Below are positions 55,095 to 63,560 of a stretch of 64,000 nucleotides of DNA, piece by piece. Where the stretch lies: assembly GCF_001446935.1 (NCBI RefSeq), contig NZ_LKKK01000001.1, forward strand, positions 372,001-436,000, written 5' to 3'. Below the pieces are notes generated by a model. That model was given only the letters and a program-made list of their open reading frames with translations, did no database searches and had not been told where the DNA came from. Source of the stretch: Pseudomonas sp. TTU2014-080ASC (lineage in GTDB: Bacteria > Pseudomonadota > Gammaproteobacteria > Pseudomonadales > Pseudomonadaceae). Position numbers and translations under genes: made by a program. Each line of letters begins with the position of its first letter. Positions within the stretch are counted from its first letter, which is position 1.

Positions 55095-56426
55095 GTGCGA
55101 TCACTTTTTTGGCGTGTATTTGCTAGTTTCTGGCTGGCCATTGCCCTTACGGCCGGGTTTTCTTTACTGCTGGGACGGGTTATCAATCAGGACGCCTGGT
55201 TGTTGAACCAACACCCGGCGCTCAAAGGCCTGGCCGAAGCCTGGACACAGCGCTACGAAAACGATGGCCCCGATGCTTCGCAGCAATTGCTGGAGGCGCG
55301 CAAGCGTGAATACCGGGTGGACGTGCAGGTGCTGGATGAAAATGGCATCTCCATTATCAGGGGTACCTTCCCTCCCCGAGCCGCCGCCTATGAAGCCCGG
55401 CATCCCAACGAAAAGCGCCTGCCGTGGCGGCGCCTGAGTGTGGAATACACCAGCCCGAAAAGCGGCGAAACCTACTTGCTGATTTACCGCCTGCCACTGC
55501 CTGCCGTCATTGAATGGCAACGTCAGAGTTTACTGTGGCCGATCAGCGCCATCAGCATCGCGTTATTGGTTGTCATCCTCGTCAGCCTCTGGCTGAGCCT
55601 GTCCATCACCCGTCCGCTCAACCGCTTGCGCGGCGCGGTACATGATCTTGGCCAAACCGCCTACCAGCAAAGCAGCTTGGCACACCTTGCCAAGCGCAGG
55701 GATGAGCTGGGCACACTGGCCGCCGACTTCAACCGCATGGGCGAACGGGTCCAGGGGCTGATCAGCAGCCAGCGCCAGCTGCTACGTGATGTTTCCCATG
55801 AATTGCGCTCGCCGCTGGCGCGCCTGCGCATTGCTATTGCCCTGAGCGAGCGCGCCGAACCGGCCGAGCAAAAGAAATACTGGCCACGCCTTACTCAGGA
55901 GTGCGACCGCCTGGAAGCTCTGATCAGCGAAATTCTGACCTTAGCCCGGCTGGATGCAGAATCCGGCAGCGTGCAAACCATTGCGCTGCGCCAAATGCTC
56001 GAGAAACTGCAGGAAGACGCCCGCATCGAAGCACCGGTGCAACACCTCCGAGTCGAATGCGAACCCAATCTGCCCCTTGTCGGTTGGGCGGATATGATCC
56101 AGAGCGCGCTGGAAAATCTGCTGCGAAACGCGCTGCGCTTCAATCCGCCGGAACAGGCCATAGAACTGTTAGCGCGCAAAGAAGGTGACTGGATTTGCCT
56201 GAGTGTGCGCGATCACGGTCCCGGCGTAGCTGAAGAGCACCTGGCCAGACTCCACGAGCCCTTCTTCCGGGCTCCGGATCAGTCCGCCAACGGCCATGGA
56301 CTTGGCCTGGCCATAGCACGGCGTGCAGCTGAGCGGCATGGTGGCCAGCTAATCCTGGCCAACCACAAAGATGGCGGGTTTATCGCAACCCTGCGCCTGC
56401 CGCTTAAACCTTCGGCCAGCGCGTAA
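55095..56426 (+). CDS. cpxA: Sensor histidine kinase CpxA/CpxS
   Basis: 443 residues. Membrane helices at about 4-28 and 146-172 enclose a periplasmic domain of ~115 residues. HAMP, then H-box with His235 (RDVSHELRSPL), N-box (ENLLRNALRFNPP), and G-boxes DHGPGV and GHGLGLAIARR follow. Signals envelope stress to CpxR. Its 3' end overlaps the convergent nitroreductase gene by 23 bases. Confidence 0.94.
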   Translation: MRSLFWRVFASFWLAIALTAGFSLLLGRVINQDAWLLNQHPALKGLAEAWTQRYENDGPDASQQLLEARKREYRVDVQVLDENGISIIRGTFPPRAAAYEARHPNEKRLPWRRLSVEYTSPKSGETYLLIYRLPLPAVIEWQRQSLLWPISAISIALLVVILVSLWLSLSITRPLNRLRGAVHDLGQTAYQQSSLAHLAKRRDELGTLAADFNRMGERVQGLISSQRQLLRDVSHELRSPLARLRIAIALSERAEPAEQKKYWPRLTQECDRLEALISEILTLARLDAESGSVQTIALRQMLEKLQEDARIEAPVQHLRVECEPNLPLVGWADMIQSALENLLRNALRFNPPEQAIELLARKEGDWICLSVRDHGPGVAEEHLARLHEPFFRAPDQSANGHGLGLAIARRAAERHGGQLILANHKDGGFIATLRLPLKPSASA

Positions 56427-56958
56427 TGAACGGCGTGATGTCAGGACGCGGCGCAGTCCGAGGTTCCTTCTCAGGCGTACCCAAATAGAGATAACCCACC
56501 AGTTGCTCATTGGCTTGCAAGCCCAGCCCGGCCAGCACCTGCGGGTTGTAGGCCATATCCCCAGTACGCCAGACGGCACCAATGCCCTGGGCATGAGCCG
56601 CGAGCAACATAGCGTGAGCCGCGCAACCAGCCGCGAGCACCTGTTCCTGCACCGGTACCTTGTGGCCCTCACTCACACAAGCAATCACCACAACCATCAG
56701 CGGGGCCCGTAATGGCATGTTACGGGCCTTGTTCAGGGCTTCCGGGGTGCTCTCAGCAGGCAGAGATGAAGCAAACAGCTCGCCCAGTTCCACCAAACCA
56801 TCGCCCTCAATGGTGAGAAAACGCCAAGGCTTTAGCTGACCGTGATCCGGGGCGCGCAATGCTGCCTGAAATAAGCGTTCACGCTGCGCCGCATCAGGGG
56901 CAGGTGCAACCAGGCGCGGGACCGAAACCCGCTCAGTCAGCGCGACAAGAGCATCCAT
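56404..56958 (-). CDS. Nitroreductase family protein (YdjA-like)
   Basis: 184 residues, short for the family, as is YdjA. FMN contacts in RAPDHGQLKPWRFLTIEG and the GIGAVWRTGDMAYNP segment match YdjA. Likely a dimeric flavoprotein with unknown physiological substrate. Overlaps cpxA tail to tail. Confidence 0.9.
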   Translation of the reverse strand: MDALVALTERVSVPRLVAPAPDAAQRERLFQAALRAPDHGQLKPWRFLTIEGDGLVELGELFASSLPAESTPEALNKARNMPLRAPLMVVVIACVSEGHKVPVQEQVLAAGCAAHAMLLAAHAQGIGAVWRTGDMAYNPQVLAGLGLQANEQLVGYLYLGTPEKEPRTAPRPDITPFITRWPKV

Positions 56959-57028
56959 CAGAAACCTCAGGTAGTAGAGTGGTCCGCCATTCTAATACCT
57001 GAACGCCGAAGTGGGACAATGCTCTACG

Positions 57029-57400
57029 CTATGCCACACGATCCGGCGACATTTCCGGCTGCTGAGGCGGCGTCAGTGGCGGCAGGCCATGGGCGCGGCG
57101 GGCATCGTCGCAGCGTGGGTTATGTACGCCATCAACCCAAGACGCTTCAAACTCGCGGCACGGTGAGGAGCGATGCTCATACAACGTGCAACGCACGCCG
57201 TCACCTACAGTGCCCATCAAGGCCGTGCAGCGTGAAGGTTTAGCGTCAGTCCCGATCATGGCAACACGATGCGGACTGATCTGTACCACTTTGTCATCCG
57301 GCACAGTTCCACCTGCCGATTGACACTCTCCCCAGAAAAAAGACACACGAAAAAACGCGCAGCAGGCACCGCACGTGAGACACGGATTGTTATCAGACAT
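57029..57400 (-). CDS. YkgJ family cysteine cluster protein
   Basis: 123 residues. The cysteine set CLTCGACC near the start, then CTALMG, CTLYEHRSSPC and CDDAR fits PF03692, thought to bind a metal or Fe-S centre. Function unknown. Single gene, divergent from trkH. Confidence 0.9.
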   Translation of the reverse strand: MSDNNPCLTCGACCAFFRVSFFWGECQSAGGTVPDDKVVQISPHRVAMIGTDAKPSRCTALMGTVGDGVRCTLYEHRSSPCREFEASWVDGVHNPRCDDARRAHGLPPLTPPQQPEMSPDRVA

Positions 57401-57553
57401 GATGTGGTCGACTCAGAAACCGGTGAGCACCGGCGCAAGTGGAATATTCTTATTCGGCGCAAAGCGCTTGTAAAGCGGCACCTTAGGGCTCTGCACAGGT
57501 AAACCGGTGCAGAGTAGAATGCAGCCTTTGTTCATCAATTGCCGAGTCTGTTC

Positions 57554-59008
57554 ATGTCAATGCCGACCGTGCGCATCATCGCCTTTATCCTCGGCATTTT
57601 CCTGATAACCCTCGCCGTCAGTATGCTGATTCCCATGCTGACGCTGCTGACCTACTCCGCTACCGGCGACCTCAGCGCCTTCATCTGGTCCAGCCTGATA
57701 ACAGCCATAGCAGGCCTGGCCATGGTGCTGCCTGGCCGCCCAAAAGAAGCACACCTGCGGCCGCGTGACATGTACCTGCTGACAACCGCCAGTTGGCTGG
57801 TGGTCTGCATCTTCGCTGCACTGCCGCTGATCATGGTGCAGCACATGAGCTACACCGATGCGTTTTTCGAAACTATGTCAGGTATCACCACCACCGGCGC
57901 AACGGTGCTGGTGGGACTGGACAGCACCTCCCCCGGTATTCTGATCTGGCGTTCGATGCTGCACTGGCTCGGTGGCATCGGTTTTATCGGCATGGCGGTG
58001 GCCATTCTGCCGCTGCTGCGCGTGGGCGGGATGCGCCTGTTCCAGACCGAATCCTCAGACTGGGGCGAAAAGGTCATGCCGCGCTCACACATGGCCGCTA
58101 AATACATTCTGGTGATCTATCTGGCGCTCACCCTCATTGGTTTCCTGGCCTTCTGGCAGGCCGGGATGACACCATTCGATGCGATCAACCACTCAATGGC
58201 GTCCATCTCCACCGGCGGTTTTTCCACCTCAGATCAATCCCTGGCGCACTGGCAACAACCAGCCGTGCACTGGGTTGCGGTGATCATGATGATCAGCGGC
58301 AGCCTGCCCTTTACCTTGTATGTGGCAACCCTGCGCGGCAATCGCAAGGCCATGATCCGTGATCAGCAGGTACGCGGCTTTTTGGGGTTCCTGCTGGTGA
58401 CCTGGCTGGTACTGGGCACCTGGCTGTGGCTGAACTCGAATAACGACTGGCTGGACGCCCTGCGCATCTCAGCGGTGAATGTCACCTCAATCGTCACCAC
58501 TACCGGCTTTGCCTTGGGCGATTACACCACCTGGGGCAGCTTCGCCATCCTCCTGTTTTTCTACCTGACCTTTATCGGCGGCTGCTCAGGCTCCACCGCT
58601 GGCGGCCTGAAAATCTTCCGTTTGCAAGTGGCCTACGTGTTACTCAAGGCCAACCTGCAGCAACTGATTCATCCCCGCGCGGTGATTAAGCAGCGCTACA
58701 ACAACCACACCATCGACGAAGACATCGTCCGCTCGATGATTACCTTCTCGTTTTTCTTTGCCATCACCATCGGTGTGATTGCCCTTGGACTGGCGGCAGT
58801 AGGATTGGACTGGACCACTGCACTGACCGGTGCCGTCACCGCCGTGTGCAACGTCGGCCCCGGTATGGGCCCGATCATTGGCCCAGCCGGTAACTTCGCC
58901 AGTCTGCCGGATACTGCCAAATGGCTGCTGAGCCTGGGCATGCTGCTGGGCCGCCTGGAAATTCTCACCGTACTGGTATTGCTGACCCGAGCGTTCTGGC
59001 GGCATTGA
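57554..59008 (+). CDS. trkH: Trk potassium uptake protein TrkH (first tandem copy)
   Basis: 484 residues from the ATG at 57554; a TTG at 57539 would add 5 residues. Four pore repeats carry selectivity-filter glycines: SGITTTGAT, SISTGGFSTSD, VTTTGFALGD and NVGPGMGP. Ten to eleven membrane helices. With TrkA it takes up K+ across the inner membrane. A second, closely similar copy starts 70 bases downstream. Confidence 0.96.
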   Translation: MSMPTVRIIAFILGIFLITLAVSMLIPMLTLLTYSATGDLSAFIWSSLITAIAGLAMVLPGRPKEAHLRPRDMYLLTTASWLVVCIFAALPLIMVQHMSYTDAFFETMSGITTTGATVLVGLDSTSPGILIWRSMLHWLGGIGFIGMAVAILPLLRVGGMRLFQTESSDWGEKVMPRSHMAAKYILVIYLALTLIGFLAFWQAGMTPFDAINHSMASISTGGFSTSDQSLAHWQQPAVHWVAVIMMISGSLPFTLYVATLRGNRKAMIRDQQVRGFLGFLLVTWLVLGTWLWLNSNNDWLDALRISAVNVTSIVTTTGFALGDYTTWGSFAILLFFYLTFIGGCSGSTAGGLKIFRLQVAYVLLKANLQQLIHPRAVIKQRYNNHTIDEDIVRSMITFSFFFAITIGVIALGLAAVGLDWTTALTGAVTAVCNVGPGMGPIIGPAGNFASLPDTAKWLLSLGMLLGRLEILTVLVLLTRAFWRH

Positions 59009-59078
59009 TCTGCGCCGGAACCCCCTGAACTGACTAGACTCTATAACGCTTCGTCTTGACGACATGGACCTTTGTTAA

Positions 59079-60533
59079 ATGGCTTGGCCAACCCTTCGGA
59101 TCATCACCTTCATCAACGGCATCTTTTTGCTGACGCTGTCCATCAGCATGGTCATTCCCATGCTGACGCTCACCATGTTTTCCCGGCCTGAAGAGATCAA
59201 CCCGTTTCTCTGGTCCAGTGTGATCACCTTTATGTCCGGCCTGAGCATGGTCCTCTACGGCCGTGCCCGTGACGTGCACCTACGACCACGGGACATGTAT
59301 CTGCTGACTGTCTCCAGCTGGGTATTGGTGGGGCTGTTTGCAGCGCTGCCGTTTATGTTTTCCCAGCACTTGGATTTCACCGACGCGGTGTTTGAGAGCA
59401 TGTCTGGGATCACCGCCACTGGAGCCACCGTACTGGTTGGTCTGGATGAAATGTCCCCCGGCATTCTGATCTGGCGCTCGGTGCTGCACTGGCTCGGCGG
59501 TATCGGTTTTATCGCCATGGCGGTGGCCATTTTGCCGATGCTGCGCATCGGGGGAATGCGTCTGTTCCAAACAGAATCGTCAGACCGCTCTGAAAAAATC
59601 ATGCCGCGCTCACATATGGTCGCCAAATACATGGTGGCGGCGTATGTGGGGGTCAGCACTTTGGGGTTTCTGGCACTGTGGCTGGCAGGTATGAGCGTGT
59701 TTGATGCGATCAACCACAGCATGTCGGCCATCTCCACAGGCGGATTCTCCACCTCGGATCAGTCACTGGCGAAATGGACTAATCCTGCCGTGCACTGGGT
59801 CGTTATCGTCCTGATGATTCTCGGCAGCCTGCCGTTCATGCTGTTTGCCTCGGCCTTGCGCGGAAACTTTATGGCGCTGGTCCGCGATCAGCAGGTGCGT
59901 GGCTTCATCACCATTTTGCTGTGCACTTGGTTCATTCTTGGGATCTGGTACTGGCTTACGACCGATATGCACTGGTACGACGCACTGCGTCATGTAGCGT
60001 TCAATACCACATCGATCATGACCACCACCGGGTTTGCCTTGGGCGACTACACCCTCTGGGGCGGCTTCGCCAGCATGCTGTTCTTCTACTTGGGTTTTAT
60101 CGGTGGCTGCTCAGGCTCAACCGCAGGCGGTCTGAAAATCTTCCGTTTCCAGGTGGCTTACACCCTGCTTAAAGCCAACCTGATGCTGTTGATTCACCCG
60201 CGCGCCGTGATCAAGCAACAGTACAACCGACACAATCTGGATGAAGATATCGTCCGCTCAATCCTCACCTTCTCCTTCTTTTTCAGTATCACCATTGCCG
60301 TTCTGGCGTTGGGCCTGACGCTGTGTGGTCTGGACTGGATTACCGCACTGACGGGAGCCGCCAGTACTGTGGCCGGTGTAGGCCCCGGCATGGGCCCGGT
60401 GATCGGCCCGTCCGGCAACTTCGCCAGCCTGCCAGATGCCGCCAAATGGATGCTAACGGTCGGTATGCTGCTGGGCCGCCTGGAAATTCTGACAGTTCTG
60501 GTCCTGCTGTTGCCGGCCTTCTGGCGCCACTAA
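59079..60533 (+). CDS. trkH: Trk potassium uptake protein TrkH (second tandem copy)
   Basis: 484 residues and colinear with the first copy over its full length; by eye about three quarters of residues agree. Filter motifs: SGITATGAT, AISTGGFSTSD, MTTTGFALGD and GVGPGMGP, so all four glycines are kept and both copies should be functional. The 70-base spacer has no terminator, so it is probably cotranscribed with copy one. The 3' end overlaps the convergent AraC gene by 4 bases. Confidence 0.96.
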   Translation: MAWPTLRIITFINGIFLLTLSISMVIPMLTLTMFSRPEEINPFLWSSVITFMSGLSMVLYGRARDVHLRPRDMYLLTVSSWVLVGLFAALPFMFSQHLDFTDAVFESMSGITATGATVLVGLDEMSPGILIWRSVLHWLGGIGFIAMAVAILPMLRIGGMRLFQTESSDRSEKIMPRSHMVAKYMVAAYVGVSTLGFLALWLAGMSVFDAINHSMSAISTGGFSTSDQSLAKWTNPAVHWVVIVLMILGSLPFMLFASALRGNFMALVRDQQVRGFITILLCTWFILGIWYWLTTDMHWYDALRHVAFNTTSIMTTTGFALGDYTLWGGFASMLFFYLGFIGGCSGSTAGGLKIFRFQVAYTLLKANLMLLIHPRAVIKQQYNRHNLDEDIVRSILTFSFFFSITIAVLALGLTLCGLDWITALTGAASTVAGVGPGMGPVIGPSGNFASLPDAAKWMLTVGMLLGRLEILTVLVLLLPAFWRH

Positions 60534-61537
60534 GGCTTAAGCCGCGTCCGGTATTCGCCGGGCGTGGTATCAAACCAGCGGCGGAACGCACGGAAGAAGT
60601 TGCTCGGGTCGGAAAAACCCAGCAGATAGGAAATTTCCAGCAGTGTCAGGTTGATCTGTTCCAGATACTGCACCGCCAGTTCGCGGCGTGTGTCGTCCAA
60701 CAATTGCTGGTAACTGGTGCCCTCATCTTGCAGTCGCCGCTGCAACGTCCGCTCTGATAACAACAACGCCTGTGCCACCACCTCACGCTTGGGCTCCCCC
60801 TGAGGCAGCAGGCGGCACAGCACCTGGCGCACCTGATGCGTCACCCTGCTGCCGGAAAAGCGTGCGAGATATTCACCGGCAAACCGATCGTGCAACAGTG
60901 CCAGCGACTCATTAGCCGATGGCAGTGGTGCCTCCATATCAGCGACCTCCATCAGCAGGGAGCAACATGGTGCATTGAAGCTGATGGGACACTGAAAAAC
61001 ATCCTTATAAGGAGTCAAGTCCTGAGGAGCACTCCCCGTAAAGTAAGCATGGCGCGGCCGCAAAGGCCGGTCGGTAATCCAACGGAAAAACGCCAGCGAG
61101 TACGCCATTGATGCCTCACCGCTCTGCGGAGCCGAAGCAATACGGTCACCATGAACAACCAGCTTGATCTCATAGCCTTCCGGCGTTGACTGGAGGCAAA
61201 GATCAGCACCTTCCGCAATGATTCGCTGGTAACGCACCAGACGTGAAATACCTTCCTTGAGGTTGCGGCTGCTCATCAAGGCGTAACCGACCACATTGAA
61301 TGAGGATGGCCGTAGAACCTTCGCCATGTTCAGGCCAATCGCAGGATTGCCGGTTAATTCAACTGCGCGTTGCCATAAGCGAGTCATCCCATCCTGAGGG
61401 AAACGAGCTTCCGGATCGCTCAGTAAGGAATAATCCAGGCCAAGCTGAGTGAACAGACTTTTACTGTCCAAGCCACCGTATTCGAGCGCTGCAGCAATCC
61501 CTGCCGCCCAACTTGAGGATGTGGTGCGTTCTGTCAT
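60530..61537 (-). CDS. AraC family transcriptional regulator (OruR/ArgR-like type)
   Basis: 335 residues. An N-terminal Arabinose_bd-like domain (about 20-205, RLWQRAVELTGNPAIGLNMA) precedes a C-terminal AraC/XylS double helix-turn-helix (ERTLQRRLQDEGTSYQQLL and EISYLLGFSDPSNFFRAFRRW). The inducer is unknown. A neighbour of the trkH pair by position; nothing ties it to potassium. Divergent from the Mpo1-like gene, which may be a target. Confidence 0.92.
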   Translation of the reverse strand: MTERTTSSSWAAGIAAALEYGGLDSKSLFTQLGLDYSLLSDPEARFPQDGMTRLWQRAVELTGNPAIGLNMAKVLRPSSFNVVGYALMSSRNLKEGISRLVRYQRIIAEGADLCLQSTPEGYEIKLVVHGDRIASAPQSGEASMAYSLAFFRWITDRPLRPRHAYFTGSAPQDLTPYKDVFQCPISFNAPCCSLLMEVADMEAPLPSANESLALLHDRFAGEYLARFSGSRVTHQVRQVLCRLLPQGEPKREVVAQALLLSERTLQRRLQDEGTSYQQLLDDTRRELAVQYLEQINLTLLEISYLLGFSDPSNFFRAFRRWFDTTPGEYRTRLKP

Positions 61538-61685
61538 GTGATGTTCTTATTAGGCGCTTATGGCAACGAAAGGATACTAATCTGGCACCAAATGTCAGTA
61601 GGTTTATCCACTCCCGCGCCTAGACTGCTACCAAGCCTGCGTGGCTGCAAGTCGTCAAAACAGCAATAACAAGAGGAGAGCTGTG

Positions 61686-62003
61686 ATGAGTACCAAGGCA
61701 CAAGAGCGCTTCACCAGCTTTGCTGAGTTCTACCCTTATTATCTGCAAGAACACAGCAATGCCGTTTGTCGTCGCCTGCATTATGTCGGCAGCATTCTGA
61801 TTCTGGTGATGCTGGCCTACGTGCTGATGACCCAACATTGGCTGTGGCTGATCAGTCTGCCATTCATCGGTTATGGCTTCGCCTGGGTCGGCCATTTCGT
61901 TTTTGAGAAGAACCGCCCCGCTACCTTCGATTACCCGCTCTATTCGCTGATGGGTGACTGGGTAATGCTCAAAGACGCCTTCACCGGTCGCATCAAGTTC
62001 TAA
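61686..62003 (+). CDS. Mpo1-like (DUF962) membrane protein
   Basis: 105 residues from the ATG at 61686, with AGAGGAGA upstream. TSFAEFYPYYLQEHSNAVCRRLHYVG is the DUF962 signature, two membrane helices follow (about 35-70), and it has the HFVFEKNRPATF segment. Yeast Mpo1 is an alpha-dioxygenase for 2-hydroxy fatty acids; the His residues in EHSNxxCRRLHYVG and GHFVFEKN are kept here, so related lipid chemistry is possible. Confidence 0.88.
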   Translation: MSTKAQERFTSFAEFYPYYLQEHSNAVCRRLHYVGSILILVMLAYVLMTQHWLWLISLPFIGYGFAWVGHFVFEKNRPATFDYPLYSLMGDWVMLKDAFTGRIKF

Positions 62004-62015
62004 CGTACTAAAATG

Positions 62016-62055
62016 ACGGTTTCCAACTAACAATAAAGCGTTAGGCGGAAACCGT
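62016..62055 (+). terminator. Stem-loop between the Mpo1-like gene and cyaB
   Basis: Outer stem ACGGTTTCC / GGAAACCGT with an inner stem CTAAC / GTTAG, 8-base loop. Follows the Mpo1-like stop by 13 bases; no T-run. Confidence 0.45.
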
Positions 62056-62165
62056 TCACACTGCTGAAATAGCTCTGGCACACCGCCTTGGTTATGATTC
62101 CCGCCTTTTTGATGTCGAACCCCCTTCGCGTCTGAGCCGTAAACAGCAGGGATTGCACCATAACT

Positions 62166-63560
62166 ATGGATGACTTGAGCTCTTCGCTTATCAGGAATCT
62201 TCCAGCCCCACCCATGCGTGAATACTACTCACGCACATTGGCCTACGTCGCCATGGCGGCCACCGTAACCGCTGGGGTGATCTGCCATTGTTTCACCTAC
62301 GAAATCATCTGGCTTATTCCTTATCTACTGATCTACCCGCATCTGGCCCACCAGATTGGCCGCCGTTTCAGGCATCAGTACCCAGAAGAAACACGCCTCT
62401 GGCTGCTGTTTGTCGACGCTATGCACACCGGCAGCATCATGGCACTGCTAGGTTTCTCCATTGTTCCCTCAATGATATCCGTGCTGCTTCTGGCGTCCAT
62501 CTCACTGGTGTCCGGCGGACTGCGTTACCTGAGCCTGACCATGCTGGTCACGCTCAGCAGCGCCGCGCTTTGCGCCGCCCTGTCTGAGGTTCAGATAGAC
62601 CTCAATACCCCACCTCTGGTGGCGATGGTCAGCCTCTCGTTCAGTGCCCTGCACATCTGTGTCACCGCCTACTTTGTGCACCGCCAGAGCCTCAAGCTGA
62701 TGGAGGTCACACAGGGCATGACCGAGGAAAAGCACAAAGCAGCCCAATTGGCACAGAACCTAGCCAAGTACCTGTCGCCTCAGGTGTGGGAGTCCATCTT
62801 TACCGGCCAGCGCAGCGTGCGCCTGGAAACCCAGCGCAAGAAGCTGACGGTTTTCTTTTCCGACATCAAAGACTTCACCGAACTGTCCGATGAGCTGGAA
62901 GCCGAAGCCCTCACCGATTTGCTCAACAGCTATCTGAACGAGATGTCGAAAATCTGCCTGAAATACGGCGGCACCATCGACAAGTTCGTCGGGGACAGCC
63001 TGATGGTGTTCTTCGGCGACCCAACAAGCAACGGCAGCAAAATCGACGCCATTAACGCCGTTTCAATGGCCATTGCCATGCGTAATCACATGCGAGTGAT
63101 GCGCCAGCAATGGCGTAAACAGGGCATCACCAAACCCCTGCAAATCCGCATGGGCCTTAATACCGGTTACTGCACAGTGGGCAATTTCGGCGCGGACACA
63201 CGTATGGACTACACCATCATCGGCCGCGAGGTGAACTTGGCCAGCCGCCTGGAGAGCGCAGCCGATACCGACGAAATCCTGATTTCCCACGAAACCTATT
63301 CACTGATCAAAGACCAGATCGTGTGCCACGATAAAGGCAACATCTGGGTCAAGGGTTTTACCCGCCCGGTGAAGATTTATCAGGTCGCCGACTTCCGTCA
63401 CTGCATGGGCAAGCCGTCCAGCTATATCGAGCATGAAATTCCCGGGTTCTCCATGAGCCTGGACACCAACCACTTAAACAGCTACGACAAAGAACGGATT
63501 ATCAGCGCATTGCGCGAGGCCGCTCACGAGCTGGAAAAAGACACCGTCAACCCGGACTAG
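62166..63560 (+). CDS. cyaB: Class III adenylate cyclase CyaB with MASE2 domain
   Basis: 464 residues. A MASE2 membrane sensor (about 25-180, about six helices) precedes a class III cyclase domain. The two metal aspartates are present: Asp233 in FFSDIKDFTELS and Asp277 in VGDSLMVFFGDP. So are the adenine-specifying Lys (TIDKFVGD) and the transition-state Asn/Arg (EVNLASRLES). In P. aeruginosa CyaB makes the cAMP that activates Vfr and virulence genes. Its 3' end overlaps the convergent glycosyltransferase by 14 bases. Confidence 0.95.
   Translation: MDDLSSSLIRNLPAPPMREYYSRTLAYVAMAATVTAGVICHCFTYEIIWLIPYLLIYPHLAHQIGRRFRHQYPEETRLWLLFVDAMHTGSIMALLGFSIVPSMISVLLLASISLVSGGLRYLSLTMLVTLSSAALCAALSEVQIDLNTPPLVAMVSLSFSALHICVTAYFVHRQSLKLMEVTQGMTEEKHKAAQLAQNLAKYLSPQVWESIFTGQRSVRLETQRKKLTVFFSDIKDFTELSDELEAEALTDLLNSYLNEMSKICLKYGGTIDKFVGDSLMVFFGDPTSNGSKIDAINAVSMAIAMRNHMRVMRQQWRKQGITKPLQIRMGLNTGYCTVGNFGADTRMDYTIIGREVNLASRLESAADTDEILISHETYSLIKDQIVCHDKGNIWVKGFTRPVKIYQVADFRHCMGKPSSYIEHEIPGFSMSLDTNHLNSYDKERIISALREAAHELEKDTVNPD

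Noticed and set aside
62016..62055. Stem-loop containing TAACAA and GCGTTAGGC, like the ends of an integron attC site
   Set aside because: The structure is only about 40 bases, lacks the inner L-boxes and extrahelical bases of attC, and no integrase or cassette is nearby. Most likely an ordinary hairpin.
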